In this document: piece by piece, positions 55,901 through 64,000 of the stretch
How positions within the stretch are numbered: position 1 is the stretch's first letter
How the letters are laid out: each line of letters opens with the position of its first letter
Assembly (NCBI GenBank): GCA_009746045.1
Contig: RPFO01000034.1
Span: 3,208,181 to 3,272,180 of the forward strand
Reading direction: 5' to 3'
Source of the DNA: Mesostigma viride
Taxonomy: Eukaryota > Streptophyta > Mesostigmatophyceae > Mesostigmatales > Mesostigmataceae
Length of the DNA stretch: 64,000 nucleotides
Program-made: the position numbers and the translations under genes
The notes under the pieces: generated by a model
Databases searched by the model: none
The model's input: the letters and a program-made list of their open reading frames with translations, nothing else
What the model was told of the DNA's origin: nothing

Positions 55901-56656
55901 AAAATGATCTTGACGTCTCTGTCATGGTCGGATTTCGACAGGTCGTCAAAAAGGGCGATCAGCCGAGCCACCCAAGACCTCGACAGTTGTGCAAGCCGCT
56001 GCTCATCAAAAAGCTTGGCCACCGGAATGTCAAAATGCTCCGCCTTGAGCTCGTCAGCCCTCTTATTGAAGCCATCAACAATCTCCTCAAAAGAGGCCCG
56101 CTTGGTAGATTCATTCCTCATGTGATGAACTACGTTGTACGCCTCATCAGCAAGATGAGTCCCCACAACAGACTTCTTCTCGGCGTACTGGCCAGGCCTT
56201 TTCGCTGGCTTCCTGAAGGCGGGCGAGGTGCTGCGGTTCTCATTCCCGAAATTTCGTTTCGAGCTGTTTTTCAGATCCGCTGCAAGGGGCGTCGGTGTCC
56301 CGATGCTCAAGTTGTGGGCATTGAGTCGATTAGCAAAGCCGCCACGCAAGGAGGAGGAGGTTGGCGAAAGAAACACCCGTTCCCGTGCTGCAGAAACAAA
56401 AAGAAATTCACGGAAATTAACATATTAGCAGGGTCACTCCGCGAAATGACCCCACCTTCTTCGCAGATACAAAAGAATCTCAATTGCGAAGCAAATATAG
56501 AGAAAGTCAAACTTCATGAAATTTTTGGTAGCTCTGCAGCGCGACCCTTGCGAAGTTACACACAAGTTTTAAGGCCTTTTCGTATGGAACTGAGAAGAGG
56601 TCGCGCTGCAGCGCGACCAAGATTTGCATCATTGGAAACACACCTTCCCGGCTCAT
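52975..56656 (-). CDS. RNase-H-fold transposase-like protein, four exons, apparently intact
   Basis: Exons on the minus strand: 56656-56644 (ATG AGC CGG GAA G|GTGTGT, phase 1), 56387-54862 (after TTTCTGCAG; ends GAG|GTAAGC, phase 0), 54729-53956 (AACAG to GAG|GTGCGA, phase 0) and 53718-52975 (TTGCAG to stop). All phases agree, about 1018 residues. The N-terminal third is helical (ELERMTGVPAKTILKVRAIR), followed by a Cys cluster (CKCGDECEGC, with VCACETHTVMQ before it). Exon 3 has the core: HGDWAENYENNNYVQLQSQY, RMFMCSDNCSSQFKSKY and YLGEQHGKGEVDGQGAKFK, giving an Asp-Asp-Glu/Asp set as in a widespread but poorly described eukaryotic family with DFAENY, SDGxxSQYK and HGKGxxDG motifs. The end has CYCPACLANRWEEC. 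I infer a DNA transposase or domesticated relative. It is unlike its neighbours in being unbroken. Confidence 0.75.
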
Positions 56657-56729
56657 TTTTCAGGCGTGTCGTGTCGTTGCCGAGGTACCTGGATGATCAC
56701 ACCAAGACAGGAAAATACGTGAATTAATT

Positions 56730-57260
56730 CATGGAATTATTTAAGATTCTACTAAATGAAATTGAATATTGAACATAATTGTTTTAATCATTATTGTTTA
56801 ATTATGTAGCAGAAATATGGAAAGTATTTATTGGTATTTATATAGTTTTAATTAGTATTTAGTACTATTTCTATTACAATCATTATTGTTTAGATAGAAG
56901 AAATATGAACTGGACAGACTAGCTATCTCTAATACTAAATATTTTCTACTTATTGTATGAAAAAAAGAGTGATGTCCATAAATATATGTAATATTGTCAT
57001 AAAATTTAATCTATATTTTAAATTTGTATTCATGGCATTAATCTATCTAGTACTAGTCATTTATATAAAAAACTAGTACAGTAAGTTAGCAGTAAATAGG
57101 AAAATATATTTAACAAATATTAGAAAGAACATATATCATATTCATAACAATAATCATAATAATAAGCATATGGACAGCAGAAAGTATAAATATATTGGCT
57201 AGCATGTTAGTATATATCCCCATACATTTACTATACCCGATTCATTAATATATTTATTTG
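56730..57260. other. strongly AT-rich spacer
   Basis: Upstream of the transposase-like gene. Almost all A/T (TTTAATTAGTATTTAGTACT-like), no gene and no clear repeat. A similar AT-rich block lies at 52540-52930 on the other side of the gene, so the gene is bracketed by AT-rich DNA. Confidence 0.6.
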
Positions 57261-57373
57261 TATACCCCAAAAGTTCTGCATTCGAAATTTTTGCCATACC
57301 ACGTGGCAGTAGGCACGTCGCTTTGCAGAGTGACGACTGGTGGTAATATGACAGATGATCTCTCAGACGACGT

Positions 57374-57470
57374 GCAAAAAAGCACCGGGCTCACGCTAGA
57401 ATCGAACCGCGGACGTCGTTATCCACGGCAGCATGGTGACGCCCGAATCCAAACATCCCGATTGTAGCGT
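57374..57470 (-). other. tRNA-like relic with B-box and T-run
   Basis: On the minus strand CCGTGGATAACGACGTCC resembles a tRNA-Arg D-arm and CGGTTCGATTCTAG matches the pol III B-box; ends CGGGC and GCCCG could pair; TTTTTT follows. The anticodon arm is missing and the T-stem does not pair, so it is not a functional tRNA. Possibly a SINE head or decayed tRNA. Confidence 0.35.
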
Positions 57471-57511
57471 CAAATTGGCTGCGTGTTGTTCCTTTTTATA
57501 CCTGCGGGACC

Positions 57512-57907
57512 GTGAAGACCGACGCTTGGATTACGTCACATTGTGAGTCGTCCAATCCGCATGCGCGGTTTGTCAATAAGAATAATCTAGCGCCGCGTTT
57601 CGCCTCGTTGGCCGAATGGCGAGCATGCCACGTTTTCCGTCCTGAACGCCGGTTACGCTGGGCCGTTGACAGGGGTCGCTCCACGGACGATCGGTCACAA
57701 CAGCTGTTGGGTTTCGAAAACCGCACCACCACTGCTGCCGCCATAGCTGTTTTCTGTAATAATCATCGCTGCCTAGCTGAAGATGGTGAGGACTCTGCCG
57801 CCTCAACTCGCCGCCATAATGAAAAAGGTGCATCAACAGCGCAGTCTTTTTTGATGTCGAGCGTGATGTTTGTTGCTATGCCTTCAAATGGTCCGGTTAG
57901 TTTATAG
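57512..57907 (+). CDS. hypothetical ORF or exon
   Basis: 131 codons (MKTDAWITSHCESSNPHARF ... NGPVSL), Arg- and Ser-rich, no domain recognised. It might be a 5' exon of the gene whose exon is at 63046, but 5 kb of satellite DNA would lie in between. Weak support. Confidence 0.2.
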   Translation: MKTDAWITSHCESSNPHARFVNKNNLAPRFASLAEWRACHVFRPERRLRWAVDRGRSTDDRSQQLLGFENRTTTAAAIAVFCNNHRCLAEDGEDSAASTRRHNEKGASTAQSFLMSSVMFVAMPSNGPVSL

Positions 57908-58039
57908 CTAGCCCAATTCTAATCGTGGTCCTGTTCAATGCCGTTTTTCCCCCTTCCTGATTTATGCGTGCAGGTAAATGTGCAACGAACCCCTACTTAC
58001 TCGCGCGAGCAGGGTGGCGTCTATGATGCCCTTTTGTAG

Positions 58040-58500
58040 TCCTCAGCCAGCGATATGGCTTGTTTTTTCGTGTTGGTCCTCAGCCAGCGACATGACTTCT
58101 TTTTTCTGGTTGGTTCTCGGCCAGCGATATGCCTTCTTTTTAAGGGTTGGTCCTCAGCCAGCGACATGGCTTCTTTTTTCGTGTTGGTCCTCAGCCAGCG
58201 ATATGCCTTCTTTTTTAGGGTTGGTCCTCAGCCAGCAATATGTTTTCTTTTTTCGTGTTGGTCCTCAGCCAGCGACACGGCTTCTTTTTAAGGGTTGGTC
58301 CTCAGCGAGCGACCAGAGTATTTTTTCGTATTGGTCCTCTGCCAGCTAAATGTTTTCTTTTTTCGTGTTGGTCCTAAGCCAGCTAAATGTTTTCTTTTTT
58401 CGTGTTGGTCGTCAGCCAGCGATATGTTTTCTTTTTTCGTGTTGGTCCTAAGCCAGCGATATGTTTTCTTTTTTCGTGTTGGTCCTCAGCCAGCGATATG
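58040..58500. repeat. 37-bp minisatellite (about 12 units)
   Basis: Units carry TTGGTCCTCAGCCAGCGA, then TATG or CATG, then TTTTCTTTTTTCGTG or CTTCTTTTTAAGGG. It passes directly into the 30-bp array at 58500 (CAGCGATATGTCCACCACC). Confidence 0.9.
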
Positions 58501-61500
58501 TCCACCACCACCATCCATGCGAGCACCCCACCACCATCATCCATGCATGCCAGCACCCCACCACCATCCATGCATGCCAGCCACCCACCACCACCATCCA
58601 TGCATGCCAGCCACCCACCACCACCATCCATGCGTGCCAGCACCCACCACCACCATCCATGCGTGCCAGCCACCCACCACCACCATCCATGCATGCCAGC
58701 CACCCACCACCACCATCCATGCGTGCCAGCACCCCACCACCATCCATGCGTGCCAGCACCCCACCACCACCATCCATGCATGCCAGCCACCCACCACCAC
58801 CATCCATGCATGCCAGCACCCCACCACCATCATCCATGCATGCCAGCACCCCACCACCACCATCCATGCATGCCAGCCACCCACCACCACCATCCATGCA
58901 TGCCAGCCACCCACCACCACCATCCATGCGTGCCAGCCACCCACCACCACCATCCATGCATGCCAGCCACCCACCACCACCATCCATGCGTGCCAGCACC
59001 CCACCACCACCATCCATGCATGCCAGCCACCCACCACCACCATCCATGCATGCCAGCCACCCACCACCACCATCCATGCGTGCCAGCCACCCACCACCAC
59101 CATCCATGCATGCCAGCCACCCACCACCACCATCCATGCGTGCCAGCACCCCACCACCACCATCCATGCATGCCAGCACCCCACCACCACCATCCATGCA
59201 TGCCAGCCACCCACCACCACCATCCATGCGTGCCAGCACCCCACCACCACCATCCATGCATGCCAGCCACCCACCACCACCATCCATGCATGCCAGCCAC
59301 CCACCACCACCATCCATGCGTGCCAGCACCCCACCACCACCATCCATGCATGCCAGCCACCCACCACCACCATCCATGCGTGCCAGCACCCACCACCACC
59401 ATCCATGCATGCCAGCCACCCACCACCACCATCCATGCATGCCAGCCACCCACCACCACCATCCATGCGTGCCAGCCACCCACCACCACCATCCATGCAT
59501 GCCAGCACCCCACCACCATCATCCATGCATGCCAGCACCCCACCACCACCATCCATGCATGCCAGCACCCCACCACCACCATCCATGCATGCCAGCCACC
59601 CACCACCACCATCCATGCATGCCAGCCACCCACCACCACCATCCATGCGTGCCAGCACCCCACCACCACCATCCATGCATGCCAGCCACCCACCACCACC
59701 ATCCATGCATGCCAGCCACCCACCACCACCATCCATGCGTGCCAGCACCCCACCACCACCATCCATGCATGCCAGCCACCCACCACCACCATCCATGCGT
59801 GCCAGCACCCCACCACCACCATCCATGCATGCCAGCCACCCACCACCACCATCCATGCATGCCAGCCACCCACCACCACCATCCATGCGTGCCAGCCACC
59901 CACCACCACCATCCATGCATGCCAGCACCCCACCACCATCATCCATGCATGCCAGCCACCCACCACCACCATCCATGCGTGCCAGCCACCCACCACCACC
60001 ATCCATGCATGCCAGCACCCCACCACCATCATCCATGCATGCCAGCACCCCACCACCACCATCCATGCATGCCAGCACCCCACCACCACCATCCATGCAT
60101 GCCAGCCACCCACCACCACCATCCATGCGTGCCAGCACCCCACCACCACCATCCATGCATGCCAGCCACCCACCACCACCATCCATGCATGCCAGCCACC
60201 CACCACCACCATCCATGCATGCCAGCCACCCACCACCACCATCCATGCATGCCAGCACCCCACCACCATCATCCATGCATGCCAGCACCCCACCACCACC
60301 ATCCATGCGTGCCAGCACCCCACCACCACCATCCATGCATGCCAGCCACCCACCACCACCATCCATGCATGCCAGCCACCCACCACCATCATCCATGCGT
60401 GCCAGCACCCCACCACCACCATCCATGCATGCCAGCACCCCACCACCACCATCCATGCATGCCAGCCACCCACCACCACCATCCATGCATGCCAGCACCC
60501 CACCACCATCATCCATGCATGCCAGCACCCCACCACCACCATCCATGCATGCCAGCCACCCACCACCACCATCCATGCATGCGAGCCACCCACCACCACC
60601 ATCCATGCATGCCAGCACCCCACCACCATCATCCATGCATGCCAGCACCCCACCACCACCATCCATGCATGCCAGCCACCCACCACCACCATCCATGCAT
60701 GCGAGCCACCCACCACCACCATCCATGCGTGCCAGCACCCCACCACCATCATCCATGCATGCCAGCACCCCACCACCACCATCCATGCATGCCAGCCACC
60801 CACCACCACCATCCATGCATGCGAGCCACCCACCACCACCATCCATGCGTGCCAGCACCCCACCACCACCATCCATGCATGCCAGCCACCCACCACCACC
60901 ATCCATGCATGCCAGCCACCCACCACCACCATCCATGCGTGCCAGCACCCCACCACCACCATCCATGCATGCCAGCCACCCACCACCACCATCCATGCAT
61001 GCCAGCCACCCACCACCACCATCCATGCGTGCCAGCACCCCACCACCACCATCCATGCATGCCAGCCACCCACCACCACCATCCATGCGTGCCAGCCACC
61101 CACCACCACCATCCATGCATGCCAGCCACCCACCACCACCATCCATGCATGCCAGCCACCCACCACCACCATCCATGCATGCCAGCCACCCACCACCACC
61201 ATCCATGCGTGCCAGCACCCCACCACCACCATCCATGCATGCCAGCCACCCACCACCACCATCCATGCGTGCCAGCACCCCACCACCACCATCCATGCAT
61301 GCCAGCCACCCACCACCACCATCCATGCATGCCAGCCACCCACCACCACCATCCATGCGTGCCAGCCACCCACCACCACCATCCATGCATGCCAGCACCC
61401 CACCACCACCATCCATGCATGCCAGCCACCCACCACCACCATCCATGCGTGCCAGCACCCCACCACCACCATCCATGCATGCCAGCCACCCACCACCACC

Positions 61501-62322
61501 ATCCATGCATGCCAGCCACCCACCACCACCATCCATGCGTGCCAGCCACCCACCACCACCATCCATGCATGCCAGCCACCCACCACCACCATCCATGCGT
61601 GCCAGCACCCCACCACCATCATCCATGCGTGCCAGCACCCCACCACCACCATCCATGCATGCCAGCCACCCACCACCACCATCCATGCATGCCAGCACCC
61701 CACCACCATCATCCATGCATGCCAGCACCCCACCACCACCATCCATGCATGCCAGCCACCCACCACCACCATCCATGCATGCCAGCCACCCACCACCACC
61801 ATCCATGCGTGCCAGCACCCCACCACCACCATCCATGCATGCCAGCCACCCACCACCACCATCCATGCATGCCAGCCACCCACCACCACCATCCATGCAT
61901 GCCAGCACCCCACCACCACCATCCATGCATGCCAGCCACCCACCACCACCATCCATGCATGCCAGCCACCCACCACCACCATCCATGCATGCCAGCCACC
62001 CACCACCACCATCCATGCATGCCAGCCACCCACCACCACCATCCATGCGTGCCAGCACCCCACCACCACCATCCATGCATGCCAGCCACCCACCACCACC
62101 ATCCATGCGTGCCAGCCACCCACCACCACCATCCATGCGTGCCAGCCACCCACCACCACCATCCATGCATGCCAGAACCCCACCACCATCATCCATGCGT
62201 GCCAGCACCCCACCACCACCATCCATGCATGCCAGCCACCCACCACCACCATCCATGCGTGCCAGAACCCCACCACCATCATCCATGCGTGCCAGCACCC
62301 CACCACCACCACCCATGCGTGA
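58501..62322. repeat. 30-bp minisatellite, about 127 units, with higher-order structure
   Basis: Unit made of CCACCACCACCATCCATGC, then A or G, then TGCCAGC, then CACCCA or ACCCCA. Main variants: ATGCAT/ATGCGT, AGCCACC/AGCACCCC and CCACC/CCATC, plus rare GCGAGCC and CAGAACCC. As 30 is a multiple of three and the unit has no stop, it is open in all six frames, giving false ORFs of more than 1000 codons. Three 120-bp blocks (60481-60600, 60601-60720, 60721-60840) are copies of a four-unit block marked by GCGAGCC. Confidence 0.97.
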
Positions 62323-62357
62323 TTTTTTGGGGGAGTGGTCAGTATTGTTTTTGGGTA

Positions 62358-62974
62358 GGGTCGCTCTGCAGAGTGACCCCTACCCTTGCGCAATGTCGCA
62401 GTCTTTGTTTGTAGGGTCGCGCTGCAGAGTGACCCCTTCACGATGAAAACTTCCATTCAGTGTTTGTAGGGTCGCGCTGCAGAGTCACCTTTCCAAGATA
62501 CGTTATTCAATAACATTTTGTTTGTAGGGTCGCGCTGCAGAGTGACCCCTTCACGATGAAAACTTCATTTCAGTGTTTGTAGGGTCGCGCTGCAGAGTCA
62601 CCTTTCCAAGATACGTTATTCAATAACATTTTGTTTGTAGGGTCGCGCTGCAGAGTCACCTTTCAAAGATACGTTATTCAATAACAGTTTGTTTGTAGGG
62701 TAGCGCTGCAGAGTCACCTTTCCAAGATACGTTATTCAATCACATTTTTGTTGTAAGGTCGCGCTGCCGAGACACCCTTCCATGAAATATTTTTATGCTA
62801 TATTTTGTTGGTAGGGTCGTTCCTTAACATGGTTCTTATGTCTTATTTTGCGGAAGGGTCTCGCTACAGAATAACCCCTTCCCTGACATTAGTTACATCT
62901 TCGATTTTTTTTTTCCCCAAACCTGAATGGGATTTCATCCTTGTTTCTTCTTAGGGTAGCGCTGCAGCGCCACC
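62358..62974. repeat. cluster of 11 quasi-palindromes, partly in about 57-60-bp tandem units
   Basis: GGGTCGC(T/G)CTGCAGAGTGACCCC starts at about 62358 and 62414, followed by TGTTTGTAGGGTCGCGCTGC units at about 62468, 62526, 62580, 62639, 62697 and 62755, decayed copies near 62813 and 62866, and GGGTAGCGCTGCAGCGCCAC at about 62953. Spacers alternate between CTTCACGATGAAAACTTC and TTTCCAAGATACGTTATTCA types. The cluster ends 70 bases before the splice acceptor at 63045. Confidence 0.9.
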
Positions 62975-63045
62975 CCTCACGCTGATGCGAATTTACACTT
63001 TCTTCATCCGACATTGGTCTATTTGTTTTTCCTTATTTGCCGCAG

Positions 63046-64000
63046 AAGGAACAGAAGGAAAAGGAGGAGCAGGAGAGGGCCTCCTTGCTTCAGAAGGAAA
63101 AGGAGGAGCAGGAGAGGGCGTCTTCGCCAAAGAAGGGAAAAGAGGTGGAGAGGGCCACCTATGTCGACAAGGTCAAGTCGACGAGCGAGTCTCCTAAGTA
63201 TAGTACGCCACCCGCCTCTCCGCCGAAGGGCGTAGAGGAGTTTCCTCCTCTGTCAACAATGCATGCTGCCGGGGCTGGGCCAAGCTCCGTGGAGGTGTCG
63301 GCCTCCAAATCTCCCAAGCGGCCCGCACCTGAGGCACAGGCTGCCGGGGCTGGGTCCAGCTCCGTTGTGTCTCCACAGTCTCCCCAGCGGCCCGCACCTG
63401 AGGCACAGGCTGCCGGGGCTGGGTCCAGCTCCGTCGTGTCTCCACAGTCTCCCCAGCGGCCCGCCATCAACAAGGAGTCCCCCGTCCGCGGGGCGTCGAC
63501 CTCAAACTCGCCGAGGTCCGCCCCCGTCGAGGTGGTTACCTCGAAGCCCAGCTCGCCGCCCAAGTCTTCTCCAAGGGCCCACCACGAGGCTTCGACCTCG
63601 AAGGTCAGCACGTCGCCCAAGTCTCCCTCAAGGTCCCACCCGTCTCCCCAAAGCTCCCCTCCAAATAAGGGGGCGACCTCCAAGTCCCGATCACCGCCCA
63701 AGTCGCCTGCAAAATCTCCAGGTCGGAAGTCTCCGCCGAAGAGCCGGTCGCCACCCAAGCGCCGGTCGTCCAACTCACCTCCGAGGAGCCGCTCCCCACA
63801 GGCAAGAAAGAAAGCAAGAGCGGAATGGGAGGAGAAGGAGGATGACCATGAGCAATTCCTGCGTGATCTGCAGAAGAACATTGACCTCCTGATCAGCATG
63901 GAGGACAGGGACAAGGCAGACCCAAGGGCACTGGAGGATCTTCCGGAGGAGGAAAGAAAGAGAAGGAATGACCGCATGGCACTTCTGACTTCTTATCTGG
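63046..64000 (+). CDS. SR-rich, coiled-coil protein, internal exon open to window end
   Basis: A pyrimidine-rich tract and TTTGCCGCAG acceptor lead into an open frame with no stop from 63046 to the end (318 codons). It starts with a duplicated Lys/Glu/Gln coiled coil (QKEKEEQERAS twice), then SPKKGKEVERATYVDKVKS, a Ser/Pro-rich part with a tandem 25-residue duplication (PAPEAQAAGAGSSSVVSPQS), and an SR-type section (SKSRSPPKSPAKSPGRKSPP, SPPKRRSSNSPPRSRSP), then an acidic helix (EEKEDDHEQFLRDLQKNIDL). Such composition is typical of splicing or chromatin-associated nuclear proteins. The 5' exons are not found upstream; the quasi-palindrome cluster would lie in the preceding intron. Function not assigned. 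Confidence 0.65.

Larger units (their letters stand above)
52461..57337. repeat. dispersed quasi-palindromes centred on CTGCAG (transposase-like gene region)
   Basis: Variants of GGGTCGCGCTGCAGAGTGAC(CC) lie at 52461-52483, 52946-52968, 53784-53805, 53903-53922, 54805-54820, 56431-56453, 56528-56547, 56599-56618 and about 57314-57337. The copy at 56599 is a perfect 20-base palindrome, GGTCGCGCTGCAGCGCGACC. Relative to the gene on the minus strand, three fall in intron 1, one in intron 2, two in intron 3, one 7 bases beyond the stop codon, and two outside. None falls in an exon. Confidence 0.8.

Noticed and set aside
57374-57470. Functional tRNA gene on the minus strand
   Set aside because: B-box and T-run are present but the anticodon arm is missing and the T-stem does not pair; kept only as a relic.
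58295-62456. Very long ORFs (1200-1383 codons) on both strands
   Set aside because: All are reading frames of the 30-bp satellite, whose unit length is a multiple of three and lacks stops in all six frames. No codon bias, domain or start context supports a protein.
63159-63977. 272-codon minus-strand ORF rich in GDLGGD-like repeats
   Set aside because: Mirror of the SR-rich exon; the repeats are the complements of the Ser/Pro codons.

Overview
The window looks like nuclear DNA of a eukaryote, most likely a chlorophyte green alga. The real coding stretches carry GT-AG introns. The mobile elements are of kinds known from volvocalean-type genomes: a PAT/TOC-like tyrosine-recombinase retroelement, a chromodomain Ty3 element, several LINEs and a hAT relic. 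GC-rich genes alternate with AT-rich spacers and very long minisatellites. The lineage is an inference; no rRNA, tRNA or organelle gene fixes it. I see no operons, CRISPR arrays or bacterial features.

Layout. 0.4-1.9 kb: C-terminal exons (SMC-hinge-like domain, then coiled coil) of an SMCHD1/DMS3-like gene. 3-21 kb: a nest of LINEs. Two copies lie on + (3.1-5.5 and 5.8-7.8 kb) and one on - (18.2-21.0 kb). Their 3' ends are joined head to head through TTAA-rich palindromes, and a 9.35-kb Ty3 chromovirus (8638-17984, TSD ATGCC) sits in one 3' end. 22.1-26.2 kb, minus strand: a SAP-domain plus GHKL-ATPase gene whose last exon is a paralogue of the coiled-coil exon at 1.6 kb. 27.2-33.7 kb: a foldback-like element with long inverted arms full of a 21-bp minisatellite. 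35.3-37.4 kb: a CDP-alcohol phosphatidyltransferase (phosphatidylinositol-synthase-like) gene. 37.7-42.5 kb: repeats and LINE relics. 42.7-49.6 kb: a YR retroelement with A1-ORFs-B1-A2-B2 repeats, a nested hAT relic and a 2A-like peptide. 49.7-51.4 kb: more LINE relics. 53.0-56.7 kb, minus strand: an apparently intact four-exon RNase-H-fold, transposase-like gene. 58.0-62.3 kb: two minisatellite arrays. 62.35-63.0 kb: a cluster of quasi-palindromic repeats. 63.05 kb to the end: an open exon of an SR/coiled-coil protein.

Themes. Two loci seem to carry parts of one chromatin-ATPase architecture (SAP, GHKL ATPase, hinge, coiled coil). One contains a duplicated ATPase exon. Nearly every mobile-element reading frame is broken by frameshifts, even where the two LTRs are almost identical, so assembly indels must be considered. 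By contrast the 53-56.7 kb gene is open in every exon with matching intron phases. All three of its introns carry a palindrome centred on CTGCAG that recurs in tandem just upstream of the SR exon. Exon models come from splice signals, phase and protein motifs only; no transcript data were available.
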